Below are positions 47,801-58,597 of a stretch of 64,000 bases of DNA, in pieces. The DNA is taken from contig NC_081554.1 of NCBI RefSeq assembly GCF_963082655.1, positions 39,702,354 through 39,766,353 on the forward strand, written 5' to 3'. Each line of letters begins with the position of its first letter. The first letter of the stretch is position 1. Origin of the DNA: Stomoxys calcitrans. Lineage: Eukaryota; Arthropoda; Insecta; Diptera; Muscidae. Made by a program: the position numbers and the translations under genes. The notes below the pieces were generated by a model. It saw nothing but the letters and a program-made list of their open reading frames with translations, was not told the origin of the DNA and did no database searches.

Positions 47801-50800
47801 TTAATTTTTTTAGCAAAGTCTAACCCCTTATGAAAATTTTCAATTTTTGATGCGAAAAAATTTTTTGAGTTGGGTACACAGCATTTAAGATTACTGGAAA
47901 AAATTCGGTTTAGAGCAACTCCTACAACTTTTCTTCGAAAAACAAGCTCAAAATCGCATAGTTGATATCGAAAATATACAAAAAAACTCAACGTGAATTG
48001 CTGTAACTTCCTTAGCTTTTCGAACTTCGAAATTCTGAGGACACGGTTGGATTCGTGAAGAAAATCTCTTTCTGTAGTGGTGCTGGATGAAGCAAATCGG
48101 CAAAGTTTTCTGTGAAAAACATCGCAAAAACCAAATTCTCTTAGGCGTACAAATTCAAAGTCGTTTTCATGGCCTTAAACGCTGTAACTCCTTCATTTTT
48201 TCGAATTTCGAAAATTTTAAAGCATTCCGCAGTTTGAAATTCGAATACGATTCATAAAATAAACAGAATTACCCAAAATTTCACAATTTATTTTTTTTTT
48301 TAATTTTTTTAGCAAAGGCTAACCCCTTAGAAAATTTTCAATTTTTGATGCGAAAAAATTTTTTGAGTTGGGTACACAGCATTTAAGATTACTGGAAAAA
48401 ATTCGGTTTAGAGCAACTCCTACAACTTTTCTTCGAAAAACAAGCTCAAAATCGCATAGTTGATATCGAAAATATACAAAAAAACTCAACGTGAATTTGA
48501 AATTGCTGTAACTTCCTTAGCTTTTCGAACTTCGAAATTCTGAGGACACGGTTGGATTCGTGAAGAAAATCTCTTTCTGTAGTGGTGCTGGATGAAGCAA
48601 ATCGGCAAAGTTTTCTGTGAAAAACATCGCAAAAACCAAATTCTCTTAGGCGTACAAATTCAAAGTCGTTTTCATGGCCTTAAACGCTGTAACTCCTTCA
48701 TTTTTTCGAATTTCGAAAATTTTAAAGCATTCCGCAGTTTGAAATTCGAATACGATTCATAAAATAAACAGAATTACCCAAAATTTCACAATTTATTTTT
48801 TTTTAATTTTTTTAGCAAAGGCTAACCCCTTATGAAAATTTTCAATTTTTGATGCGAAAAAATTTTTTGAGTTGGGTACACAGCATTTAAGATTACTGGA
48901 AAAAAATCGGTTTAGAGCAACTCCTACAACTTTTCTTCGAAAAACAAGCTCAAAATCGCATAGTTGATATCGAAAATATACAAAAAAACTCAACGTGAAT
49001 TTGAAATTGCTGTAACTTCCTTAGCTTTTCGAACTTCGAAATTCTGAGGACACGGTTGGATTTGTGAAGAAAATCTCTTTCTGTAGTGGTGCTGGATGAA
49101 GCAAATCGGCAAAGTTTTCTGTGAAAAACATCGCAAAAACCAAATTCTCTTAGGCGTACAAATTCAAAGTCGTTTTCATGGCCTTAAACGCTGTAACTCC
49201 TTCATTTTTTCGAATTTCGAAAATTTTAAAGCATTCCGCTGTTTGAAATTCGAATACGATTCATAAAATAAACAGAATTACCCAAAATTTCACAATTTAT
49301 TTTTTTTTAATTTTTTTAGCAAAGGCTAACCCCTTATGAAAATTTTCAATTTTTGATGCGAAAAAATTTTTTGAGTTGGGTACACAGCATTTAAGATTAC
49401 TGCAAAAAATTCGGTTTAGAGCAACTCCTACAACTTTTCTTCGAAAAACAAGCTCAAAATCGCATAGTTGATATCGAAAATATACAAAAAAACTCAACGT
49501 GAATTTGAAATTGCTGTAACTTCCTTAGCTTTTTGAACTTCGAAATTCTGAGGACACGGTTGGATTCGTGAAGAAAATCTCTTTCTGTAGTGGTGCTGGA
49601 TGAAGCAAATCGGCAAAGTTTTCTGTGAAAAACATCGCAAAAACCAAATTTTCTTAGGCGTACAAATTCAAAGTCGTTTTCATGGCCTTAAACGCTGTAA
49701 CTCCTTCATTTTTTCGAATTTCGAAAATTTTAAAGCATTCCGCAGTTTGAAATTCGAATACGATTCATAAAATAAACAGAATTACCCAAAATTTCACAAT
49801 TTATTTTTTTTAATTTTTTTAGCAAAGGCTAACCCCTTATGAAAATTTTCAATTTTTGATGCGAAAAAATTTTTTGAGTTGGGTACACAGCATTTAAGAT
49901 TACTGCAAAAAATTCGGTTTAGAGCAACTCCTACAACTTTTCTTCGAAAAACAAGCTCAAAATCGCATAGTTGATATCGAAAATATACAAAAAAACTCAA
50001 CGTGAATTTGAAATTGCTGTAACTTCCTTAGCTTTTCGAACTTCGAAATTCTGAGGACACGGTTGGATTCGTGAAGAAAATCTCTTTTTGTAGTGGTGCT
50101 GGATGAAGCAAATCGGCAAAGTTTTCTGTGAAAAACATCGCAAAAACCAAATTCTCTTAGGCGTACAAATTCAAAGTCGTTTTCATGGCCTTAAACGAAG
50201 TAACTCCTTCATTTTTTCGAATTTCGAAAATTTTAAAGCATTCCGCAGTTTGAAATTCGAATACGATTCATAAAATAAACAGAATTACCCAAAATTTCAC
50301 AATTTATTTTTTTTTTAATTTTTTTAGCAAAGGCTAACCCCTTATGAAAATTTTCAATTTTTGATGCGAAAAAATTTTTTGAGTTGGGTACACAGCATTT
50401 AAGATTACTGCAAAAAATTCGGTTTAGAGCAACTCCTACAACTTTTCTTCGAAAAACAAGCTCAAAATCGCATAGTTGATATCGAAAATATACAAAAAAA
50501 CTCAACGTGAATTTGAAATTGCTGTAACTTCCTTAGCTTTTCGAACTTCGAAATTCTGAGGACACGGTTGGATTCGTGAAGAAAATCTCTTTCTGTAGTG
50601 GTGCTGGATGAAGCAAATCGGCAAAGTTTTCTGTGAAAAACATCGCAAAAACCAAATTCTCTTAGGCGTACAAATTCAAAGTCGTTTTCATGGCCTTAAA
50701 CGCTGTAACTCCTTCATTTTTTCGAATTTCGAAAATTTTAAAGCATTCCGCAGTTTGAAATTCGAATACGATTCATAAAATAAACAGAATTACCCAAAAT

Positions 50801-53800
50801 TTCACAATTTATTTTTTTTTAATTTTTTTAGCAAAGGCTAACCCCTTAGAAAATTTTCAATTTTTGATGCGAAAAAATTTTTTGAGTTGGGTACACAGCA
50901 TTTAAGATTACTGGAAAAAATTCGGTTTAGAGCAACTCCTACAACTTTTCTTCGAAAAACAAGCTCAAAATCGCATAGTTGATATCGAAAATATACAAAA
51001 AAACTCAACGTGAATTTGAAATTGCTGTAACTTCCTTAGCTTTTCGAACTTCGAAATTCTGAGGACACGGTTGGATTCGTGAAGAAAATCTCTTTCTGTA
51101 GTGGTGTTGGATGAAGCAAATCGGCAAAGTTTTCTGTGAAAAACATCGCAAAAACCAAATTCTCTTAGGCGTACAAATTCAAAGTCGTTTTCATGGCCTT
51201 AAACGCTGTAACTCCTTCATTTTTTCGAATTTCGAAAATTTTAAAGCATTCCGCAGTTTGAAATTCGAATACGATTCATAAAATAAACAGAATTTCCCAA
51301 AATTTCACAATTTATTTTTTTTTAATTTTTTTAGCAAAGGCTAACCCCTTATGAAAATTTTCAATTTTTGATGCGAAAAAATTTTTTGAGTTGGGTACAC
51401 AGCATTTAAGATTACTGCAAAAAATTCGGTTTAGAGCAACTCCTACAACTTTTCTTCGAAAAACAAGCTCAAAATCGCATAGTTGATATCGAAAATATAC
51501 AAAAAAACTCAACGTGAATTTGAAATTGCTGTAACTTCCTTAGCTTTTCGAACTTCGAAATTCTGAGGACACGGTTGGATTCGTGAAGAAAATCTCTTTC
51601 TGTAGTGGTGCTGGATGAAGCAAATCGGCAAAGTTTTCTGTGAAAAACATCGCAAAAACCAAATTCTCTTAGGCGTACAAATTCAAAGTCGTTTTCATGG
51701 CCTTAAACGCTGTAACTCCTTCATTTTTTCGAATTTCGAAAATTTTAAAGCATTCCGCAGTTTGAAATTCGAATACGATTCATAAAATAAACAGAATTAC
51801 CCAAAATTTCACAATTTATTTTTTTTAAATTTTTTTAGCAAAGGCTAACCCCTTATGAAAATTTTCAATTTTTGATGCGAAAAATTTTTTGAGTTGGGTA
51901 CACAGCATTTAAGATTACTGCAAAAAATTCGGTTTAGAGCAACTCCTACAACTTTTCTTCGAAAAACAAGCTCAAAATCGCATAGTTGATATCGAAAATA
52001 TACAAAAAAACTCAACGTGAATTTGAAATTGCTGTAACTTCCTTAGCTTTTTGAACTTCGAAATTCTGAGGACACGGTTGGATTCGTGAAGAAAATCTCT
52101 TTCTGTAGTGGTGCTGGATGAAGCAAATCGGCAAAGTTTTCTGTGAAAAACATCGCAAAAAACAAATTTTCTTAGGCGTACAAATTCAAAGTCGTTTTCA
52201 TGGCCTTAAACGAAGTAACTCCTTCATTTTTTCGAATTTCGAAAATTTTAAAGCATTCCGCAGTTTGAAATTCGAATACGATTCATAAAATAAACAGAAT
52301 TACCCAAAATTTCACAATTTATTTTTTTTTAATTTTTTTAGCAAAGGCTAACCCCTTATGAAAATTTTCAATTTTTGATGCGAAAAAATTTTTTGAGTTG
52401 GGTACACAGCATTTAAGATTACTGCAAAAAATTCGGTTTAGAGCAACTCCTACAACTTTTCTTCGAAAAACAAGCTCAAAATCGCATAGTTGATATCGAA
52501 AATATACAAAAAAACTCAACGTGAATTTGAAATTGCTGTAACTTCCTTAGCTTTTTGAACTTCGAAATTCTGAGGACACGGTTGGATTCGTGAAGAAAAT
52601 CTCTTTCTGTAGTGGTGCTGGATGAAGCAAATCGGCAAAGTTTTCTGTGAAAAACATCGCAAAAACCAAATTCTCTTAGGCGTACAAATTCAAAGTCGTT
52701 TTCATGGCCTTAAACGCTGTAACTCCTTCATTTTTTCGAATTTCGAAAATTTTAAAGCATTCCGCAGTTTGAAATTCGAATACGATTCATAAAATAAACA
52801 GAATTACCCAAAATTTCACAATTTATTTTTTTTTAATTTTTTTAGCAAATTTATGAAAATTTTCAATTTTTGATGCGAAAAAATTTTTTGAGTTGGGTAC
52901 ACAGCATTTAAGATTACTGGAAAAAATTCGGTTTAGAGCAACTCCTACAACTTTTCTTCGAAAAACAAGCTCAAAATCGCATAGTTGATATCGAAAATAT
53001 ACAAAAAAACTCAACGTGAATTTGAAATTGCTGTAACTTCCTTAGCTTTTTGAACTTCGAAATTCTGAGGACACGGTTGGATTCGTGAAGAAAATCTCTT
53101 TCTGTAGTGGTGCTGGATGAAGCAAATCGGCAAAGTTTTCTGTGAAAAACATCGCAAAAACCAAATTCTCTTAGGCGTACAAATTCAAAGTCGTTTTCAT
53201 GGCCTTAAACGCTGTAACTCCTTCATTTTTTCGAATTTCGAAAATTTTAAAGCATTCCGCAGTTTGAAATTCGAATACGATTCATAAAATAAACAGAATT
53301 ACCCAAAATTTCACAATTTATTTTTTTTTTTAATTTTTTTAGCAAAGGCTAACCCCTTAGAAAATTTTCAATTTTTGATGCGAAAAAATTTTTTGAGTTG
53401 GGTACACAGCATTTAAGATTACTGGAAAAAATTCGGTTTAGAGCAACTCCTACAACTTTTCTTCGAAAAACAAGCTCAAAATCGCATAGTTGATATCGAA
53501 AATATACAAAAAAACTCAACGTGAATTTGAAATTGCTGTAACTTCCTTAGCTTTTCGAACTTCGAAATTCTGAGGACACGGTTGGATTCGTGAAGAAAAT
53601 CTCTTTCTGTAGTGGTGCTGGATGAAGCAAATCGGCAAAGTTTTCTGTGAAAAACATCGCAAAAACCAAATTCTCTTAGGCGTACAAATTCAAAGTCGTT
53701 TTCATGGCCTTAAACGCTGTAACTCCTTCATTTTTTCGAATTTCGAAAATTTTAAAGCATTCCGCAGTTTGAAATTCGAATACGATTCATAAAATAAACA

Positions 53801-55330
53801 GAATTACCCAAAATTTCACAATTTATTTTTTTTTAATTTTTTTAGCAAAGGCTAACCCCTTATGAAAATTTTCAATTTTTGATGCGAAAAAATTTTTTGA
53901 GTTGGGTACACAGCATTTAAGATTACTGGAAAAAAATCGGTTTAGAGCAACTCCTACAACTTTTCTTCGAAAAACAAGCTCAAAATCGCATAGTTGATAT
54001 CGAAAATATACAAAAAAACTCAACGTGAATTTGAAATTGCTGTAACTTCCTTAGCTTTTTGAACTTCGAAATTCTGAGGACACGGTTGGATTCGTGAAGA
54101 AAATCTCTTTCTGTAGTGGTGCTGGATGAAGCAAATCGGCAAAGTTTTCTGTGAAAAACATCGCAAAAACCAAATTCTCTTAGGCGTACAAATTCAAAGT
54201 CGTTTTCATGGCCTTAAACGCTGTAACTCCTTCATTTTTTCGAATTTCGAAAATTTTAAAGCATTCCGCAGTTTGAAATTCGAATACGATTCATAAAATA
54301 AACAGAATTACCCAAAATTTCACAATTTATTTTTTTTTTAATTTTTTTAGCAAAGTCTAACCCCTTATGAAAATTTTCAATTTTTGATGCGAAAAAATTT
54401 TTTGAGTTGGGTACACAGCATTTAAGATTACTGGAAAAAATTCGGTTTAGAGCAACTCCTACAACTTTTCTTCGAAAAACAAGCTCAAAATCGCATAGTT
54501 GATATCGAAAATATACAAAAAAACTCAACGTGAATTGCTGTAACTTCCTTAGCTTTTCGAACTTCGAAATTCTGAGGACACGGTTGGATTCGTGAAGAAA
54601 ATCTCTTTCTGTAGTGGTGCTGGATGAAGCAAATCGGCAAAGTTTTCTGTGAAAAACATCGCAAAAACCAAATTCTCTTAGGCGTACAAATTCAAAGTCG
54701 TTTTCATGGCCTTAAACGCTGTAACTCCTTCATTTTTTCGAATTTCGAAAATTTTAAAGCATTCCGCAGTTTGAAATTCGAATACGATTCATAAAATAAA
54801 CAGAATTACCCAAAATTTCACAATTTATTTTTTTTTTTAATTTTTTTAGCAAAGGCTAACCCCTTAGAAAATTTTCAATTTTTGATGCGAAAAAATTTTT
54901 TGAGTTGGGTACACAGCATTTAAGATTACTGGAAAAAATTCGGTTTAGAGCAACTCCTACAACTTTTCTTCGAAAAACAAGCTCAAAATCGCATAGTTGA
55001 TATCGAAAATATACAAAAAAACTCAACGTGAATTTGAAATTGCTGTAACTTCCTTAGCTTTTCGAACTTCGAAATTCTGAGGACACGGTTGGATTCGTGA
55101 AGAAAATCTCTTTCTGTAGTGGTGCTGGATGAAGCAAATCGGCAAAGTTTTCTGTGAAAAACATCGCAAAAACCAAATTCTCTTAGGCGTACAAATTCAA
55201 AGTCGTTTTCATGGCCTTAAACGCTGTAACTCCTTCATTTTTTCGAATTTCGAAAATTTTAAAGCATTCCGCAGTTTGAAATTCGAATACGATTCATAAA
55301 ATAAACAGAATTACCCAAAATTTCACAATT
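47800..55330 (+). repeat. Right interior satellite with long-range duplicated blocks
   Basis: The variant pair CAAAGTCTAACCCC (GTC at 47818, 54355) and GTGAATTGCTG (47993, 54530) recurs 6,537 bp apart, 13 monomers. The variant CTCTTTTTGTAGTGG at about 38498 recurs at about 50082 (11,584 bp), and ATTCCGCTGTTTG at about 37143 recurs at 49233 (12,090 bp). The 506-bp difference equals one monomer lost or gained since duplication. Confidence 0.82.
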
Positions 55331-55998
55331 TATTTTTTTTAAATTTATTTGGCAAAGGCCCTTATGAAAATTTTCAATTTTTGATGCGAAAAAATTTTTT
55401 GAGTTGTGTACACAGCATTTAAGATTACTGCAAAAAATTCGGTTTAGAGCAACTCCTACAACTTTTCTTCGAAAAACAAGCTCAAAATCGCATAGTTGAT
55501 ATCGAAAATATACAAAAAAACTCAACGTGAATTTGAAATTGCTGTAACTTCCTTAGCTTTTTGAACTTCGAAATTCTGAGGACACGGATGGATTTGTGAA
55601 GAAAATCTCTTTCTGTAGTGGTGCTGGATGAAGCAAATCGGCAAAGTTTTCTGTGAAAAACATCGCAAAAACCAAATTCTCTTAGGCGTACAAATTCAAA
55701 GTCGTTTTCATGGCCTTAAACGCTGTAACTCCTTCATTTTTTCGAATTTCGAAAATTTTAAAGCATTCCGCAGTTTGAAATTCGAAAACGATTTATAAGA
55801 TAAACAGAATTGCCCAAAATTTTACACTTTATATTTTTTAATTTTTTTTTGGCAAAGGTTACCCGCTTATGAAAATTTTCGATTTTTTAAGCGAAAAAAT
55901 TATTTGAGTTGGGTACACAGCATTTAAGATTACTGCAAAAAATTCGGTTTAGAGCAACTCCTACAACTTTTCTTCAAAAATCAAGCGCAAAATCGCAA
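55330..55998 (+). repeat. Diverged right-edge satellite monomers
   Basis: The last one and a half copies differ strongly from the interior: AAATTTATTTGGCAAAGGCC near 55340, GGATGGATTTGTG near 55585, CGAAAACGATTTATAAGATA near 55784, and TTGGCAAAGGTTACCCGCTT near 55850. The array stops inside a monomer at AAATCGCAATAG, about offset 430, so the two array edges are not in the same phase. Confidence 0.85.
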
Positions 55999-57390
55999 TA
56001 GTGCTCTCAAAGAGTGGTCTATCCTTTTCAGTTTTTCAATTTTGAACGCCCAGATATGTTTTGAGTTAAACATTCAATAGTAAAGTTTATTGCTCAAAAA
56101 ATGAGGTTTAATATAACGTCATATAAAGGTCGGCTTATAAGGGGCTAAATGGAAGGCTGGAAAATAGTATTTCTTGAGTAATTGTCTTTTATTCTTGGTG
56201 TCGAAACTTATGTCACTTTATTTTTTTTTTTTTTTTGCTTTATAAGAGATTTAATTGATTTCATTTACTAAATCCGTTTCATTTACTTATCCATATGGGC
56301 TACTATATTTGAAATCTCAAAATTCACCTATGACTCAACTGACACTATTTTGGTGTTAAATATAATTTTATAATAGTTTTATAGCATGTCTCTTAACTAC
56401 TTCCCTTGTATGTTGTCTTTTTTTCAGTTGATGTATGAATAATGGATGTGTGTTTAATGGTCTGGGATTGCCATTTTCATTTTTTTTTTTTGACTTAATC
56501 TAAAAAATATTATATTGTGATTTTTCTTCTTTGGAAAAAATAAACATAATTTCCTTTTTTTCCAAATTCGAAAATGGCAATTTCGACATCCGTGTAAATC
56601 TATGGCGTTCATAAATATGTATGAAGTATGTACATTTCCCCTTAACAAAACTAATATGGATTATCAAAGTTCATCTCTATTTCGGGTTTGTCATATTTGA
56701 TCAAAATTGGTCTCAATTTTAGGTTTATTGTGTGACGGTTGTGATTTTAAATTGAAACCTTCATTTCCATAGACACTACTTAATGAAAGTAATATTGAGC
56801 ATATGGATGTCTCTATATCGTCAGAGTTCTATAGGCAGAGAAGTGTTGTTGTTGTCATTGGAAATAGAAGTTATAGTGCTACGTTTGAAGATTTGAATAA
56901 CATTCAGAGATAGATGATGAGCTTTTAGGGTTTTTAGACTTAGATATTCACAACATTCAGTTTTTCCATAGATTATTGATTGATTGATTGGATAGTGTTG
57001 AATTGCTTAGGTTTCTTATGTTTGTTATGGTTATGTAATGAAAATATGAAATTTAATATAGACAAAAAATAAAGCATAGGTAAATAACAAAATGAAGTAG
57101 CAAATAATAAACCGAATTAGGTAATGAAGAAAACATTAATTGCCAAAACCACTAACTTTTTGTTATTCCATTTGTTCGCCAAGTCTTCGAAATCAGCGGT
57201 TTTTCCTAAATAAAGTCAACTGGAGACTAATTCTCGCATCCGCAATAGGCCTATTATGGCATTCGTTATCGATTAATCCTATCCGAAACTTCCAATAGAA
57301 ATGTGAGAGTTTTTTCCACAACAACTTACCTATCGTTAATCCCCAATCTTCGTATTTTTTTCAAGAAATTAGGCAATAACGGGTTAGGAC
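55999..57390. other. AT-rich intergenic DNA right of the satellite
   Basis: No gene was recognised. A short inverted repeat, ATTGCCATTTTC (56467-56478) and GAAAATGGCAAT (56570-56581), encloses a second pair (TTTGGAAAAAA near 56530 and TTTTTTTCCAAA near 56555), giving a possible 115-bp foldback. The minus-strand open frame at 56454-56648 crosses this foldback and is low complexity, so it is not called. The satellite-like signal ends abruptly at 55998. Confidence 0.55.
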
Positions 57391-57880
57391 GGGCTAAAGT
57401 CGGGCGAAGCTGACCTTTTGATACCCCACACCACATTGGATATGCAAGCCAAGTCGTCGGATTTAAAATTTACTTAAATTTGTTATGTAGAATTTCGATC
57501 GAAATCCGTACATATTGTAGGAGCCATAGAGTAAATCGTTGTGCAAATTTTTGAAGAGATCAATTGATAAATGGGTAAGCAAAGGCCTTAAAAGTGAAAA
57601 TTGTAAGATGAATATATATGGGAGCTGTGTCTAAGAATGAACAATTTTCTATGAAATTCAACAGTCATCTTCGTGCCAAATTTTGTGAAGATTGGTTAAC
57701 AAATTACTAAATTATTGAGTATTATTCAAAGTTGGGTGACAATATATATGTCAGCTATATCTAAATCTGAGCCGATTTCTTAAAAATTCACCAACAATGT
57801 CGAGACTAATAAGAGAAACCCTCGTGCAAAATTTCGTGAGAATCCTTTAACAAATGACGATATAATTGCATATTTAGTAC
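57391..57880 (+). mobile_element. TE-Z, 5' part (split by the 3.24-kb inverted-repeat element)
   Basis: It starts at about GGGCTAAAGTCGGGCGAAGC followed by GATACCCCACACCAC, a start I associate with a calyptrate dispersed repeat. The body holds repeated phrases such as ATATATATGGGAGCTGTGTC (57610) and TATATATGTCAGCTATATC (57742), and CAAATTTTGTGAAGATTGG (57676) and CAAAATTTCGTGAGAATCC (57826). Each pair lies 130-150 bp apart, so this family also has internal subunits. No coding frame. It resumes at 61124 with the expected opposite end. Confidence 0.6.
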
Positions 57881-57921
57881 ATATCGTCACCTAAAATGCA
57901 AAATAACGTAACATCAAAAAA
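57881..57921 (+). repeat. Left terminal inverted repeat of the 3.24-kb element
   Basis: It pairs with 61083-61123. The mismatches are at terminus positions 6, 12, 24, 27 and 31. The inner half contains the first copy of the end motif (57898-57917). Confidence 0.8.
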
Positions 57922-58097
57922 AAAAAACTTTATAAAATGTAATCTACAGGAGATATTGAAACAATATTTTTAAAGCTGGACTAATATGACACTAGAAATA
58001 TATTTTCGATAAGAGAACTTTTTTTATTACACTTTATGCTATGTGTGTTATGTTATTTTGAAATGTTGTTTTCTCAAACAAAATAACGTATCATCAA
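57898..58097. promoter_or_regulatory. Left subterminal motif cluster (three copies)
   Basis: Copies lie at 57898-57917 (plus), 58046-58061 (minus, TGTTATGTTATTTTGA) and 58079-58097 (plus, CAAAATAACGTATCATCAA). Similar clustered motifs bind transposase in hAT-, P- and CACTA-type elements; that function is inferred here. They lie outside the gene remnant's coding part, beyond its stop codon. Confidence 0.65.
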
Positions 58098-58235
58098 ACC
58101 AATCTTGTGTGAAAGAATAGAAACGGAAACAAAATTATTTTTTTTTTTTTTAATTTTCATATTTTTTATTTTTTTACTTTTTTACTTAAGTGTTGAAACT
58201 AAAACTGGTACTTATGATGCAAACATTTTTTTAAA

Positions 58236-58597
58236 CTAACTACTAGCAAAGTTTTTAGATACTGGCAATGTTGCCATTTCTTCCTGAAGCCTTTTTAGCC
58301 TTTGGGAGTGTAATAGGTTAGGCTGCCGAATCTCAAACTTTCTTACAGTCCTTTGTGGAGGAAGCTGATAGTCGATTACCTAAAAAAAGAGAAATGTTCA
58401 TAGTTTTATTATATTAAAAATTTTTCAAATAAAAAAATAAAATGTCCTATTACCTGGGCGAATGGATGAGTAGGGCTTTGGAAAGTTTTCATAACCCAGG
58501 AAAAAATCATGTTGTAGGTGATGTTTGTAATTTGTGACTCCTCGAAATATTCGACTAAGATCCCATAAAGTATATATATTCTTGTTCGTCGTGACAT
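58236..58597 (-). pseudogene. Two-exon gene remnant, function unknown
   Basis: On the minus strand an open exon (58454-58597, 48 codons) ends ...SPTHPFAQ at a CAG|GTAATA donor. A 74-nt AT-rich intron (58380-58453) ends TTCTCTTTTTTTAG. The second exon (58236-58379) continues in phase 0 with VIDYQLPPQRTVRKF, then LLHSQRLKRLQEEM, to a TAG stop. Donor, polypyrimidine acceptor, intron length and conserved phase together make a genuine spliced gene likely. The first residues of the upstream exon (MSRRTRIYILYG) lie in TE-X sequence, so the true exon was cut by the TE-X insertion, and its own part begins at about GILVEYFEES. The tail is basic with a possible short helix. I recognise no domain. A start candidate on the far side of TE-X is at 60008. 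Confidence 0.6.
58380..58453 (-). other. 74-nt spliceosomal intron of the gene remnant
   Basis: The boundaries are GTAATAGG and TTTTTTTAG, with AT-rich content between. Flies favour introns of about 60-80 nt, which fits. Removing it joins two open frames without a shift; unspliced, the frame closes inside the intron. Confidence 0.62.

Larger units (their letters stand above)
7652..55998 (+). repeat. 48.3-kb satellite array, about 504-bp monomer, about 96 copies
   Basis: The monomer, phased to ATTCTGAGGACACGGTTGG, repeats head to tail without inversion. The first intervals are 503 and 501 bp (starts at 7652, 8155, 8656), and most interior intervals are 504 or about 495 bp. The 495-bp type lacks one AATTTTTTT block before AGCAAAGGC. 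Landmarks in order are GTAGTGGTGCTGGATGAAGC, CATGGCCTTAAACGCTGTAA, CATAAAATAAACAGAATTAC, a poly-T/AATTTTTTTAG tract, GCAAAGGCTAACCCCTTATG, GAAAAAATTTTTTGAG, GGGTACACAGCATTTAAG and CAAGCTCAAAATCGCATAG. Interior copies differ by only a few bases and edge copies by more. A roughly 66-codon open frame appears on the minus strand of most copies but is interpreted as incidental. No other element is inserted inside the array. Family name unknown; I could not match it to a satellite I know. Confidence 0.97.

Noticed and set aside
7901..55525. Recurrent minus-strand open frame of about 66 codons (MSFFVYFRYQLCDFELVFRR...) in most satellite monomers, as a multicopy gene family
   Set aside because: Its conservation follows from homogenisation of the whole monomer. 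Frame-destroying variants (loss of TG, poly-T length changes, spacer deletions) are freely tolerated, substitutions are not biased to silent sites, and there is no signal, domain or promoter.
7652..55998. CRISPR array
   Set aside because: The repeat unit is about 504 bp with no short-repeat/unique-spacer structure, and the DNA is clearly insect-like with spliceosomal and transposon features.
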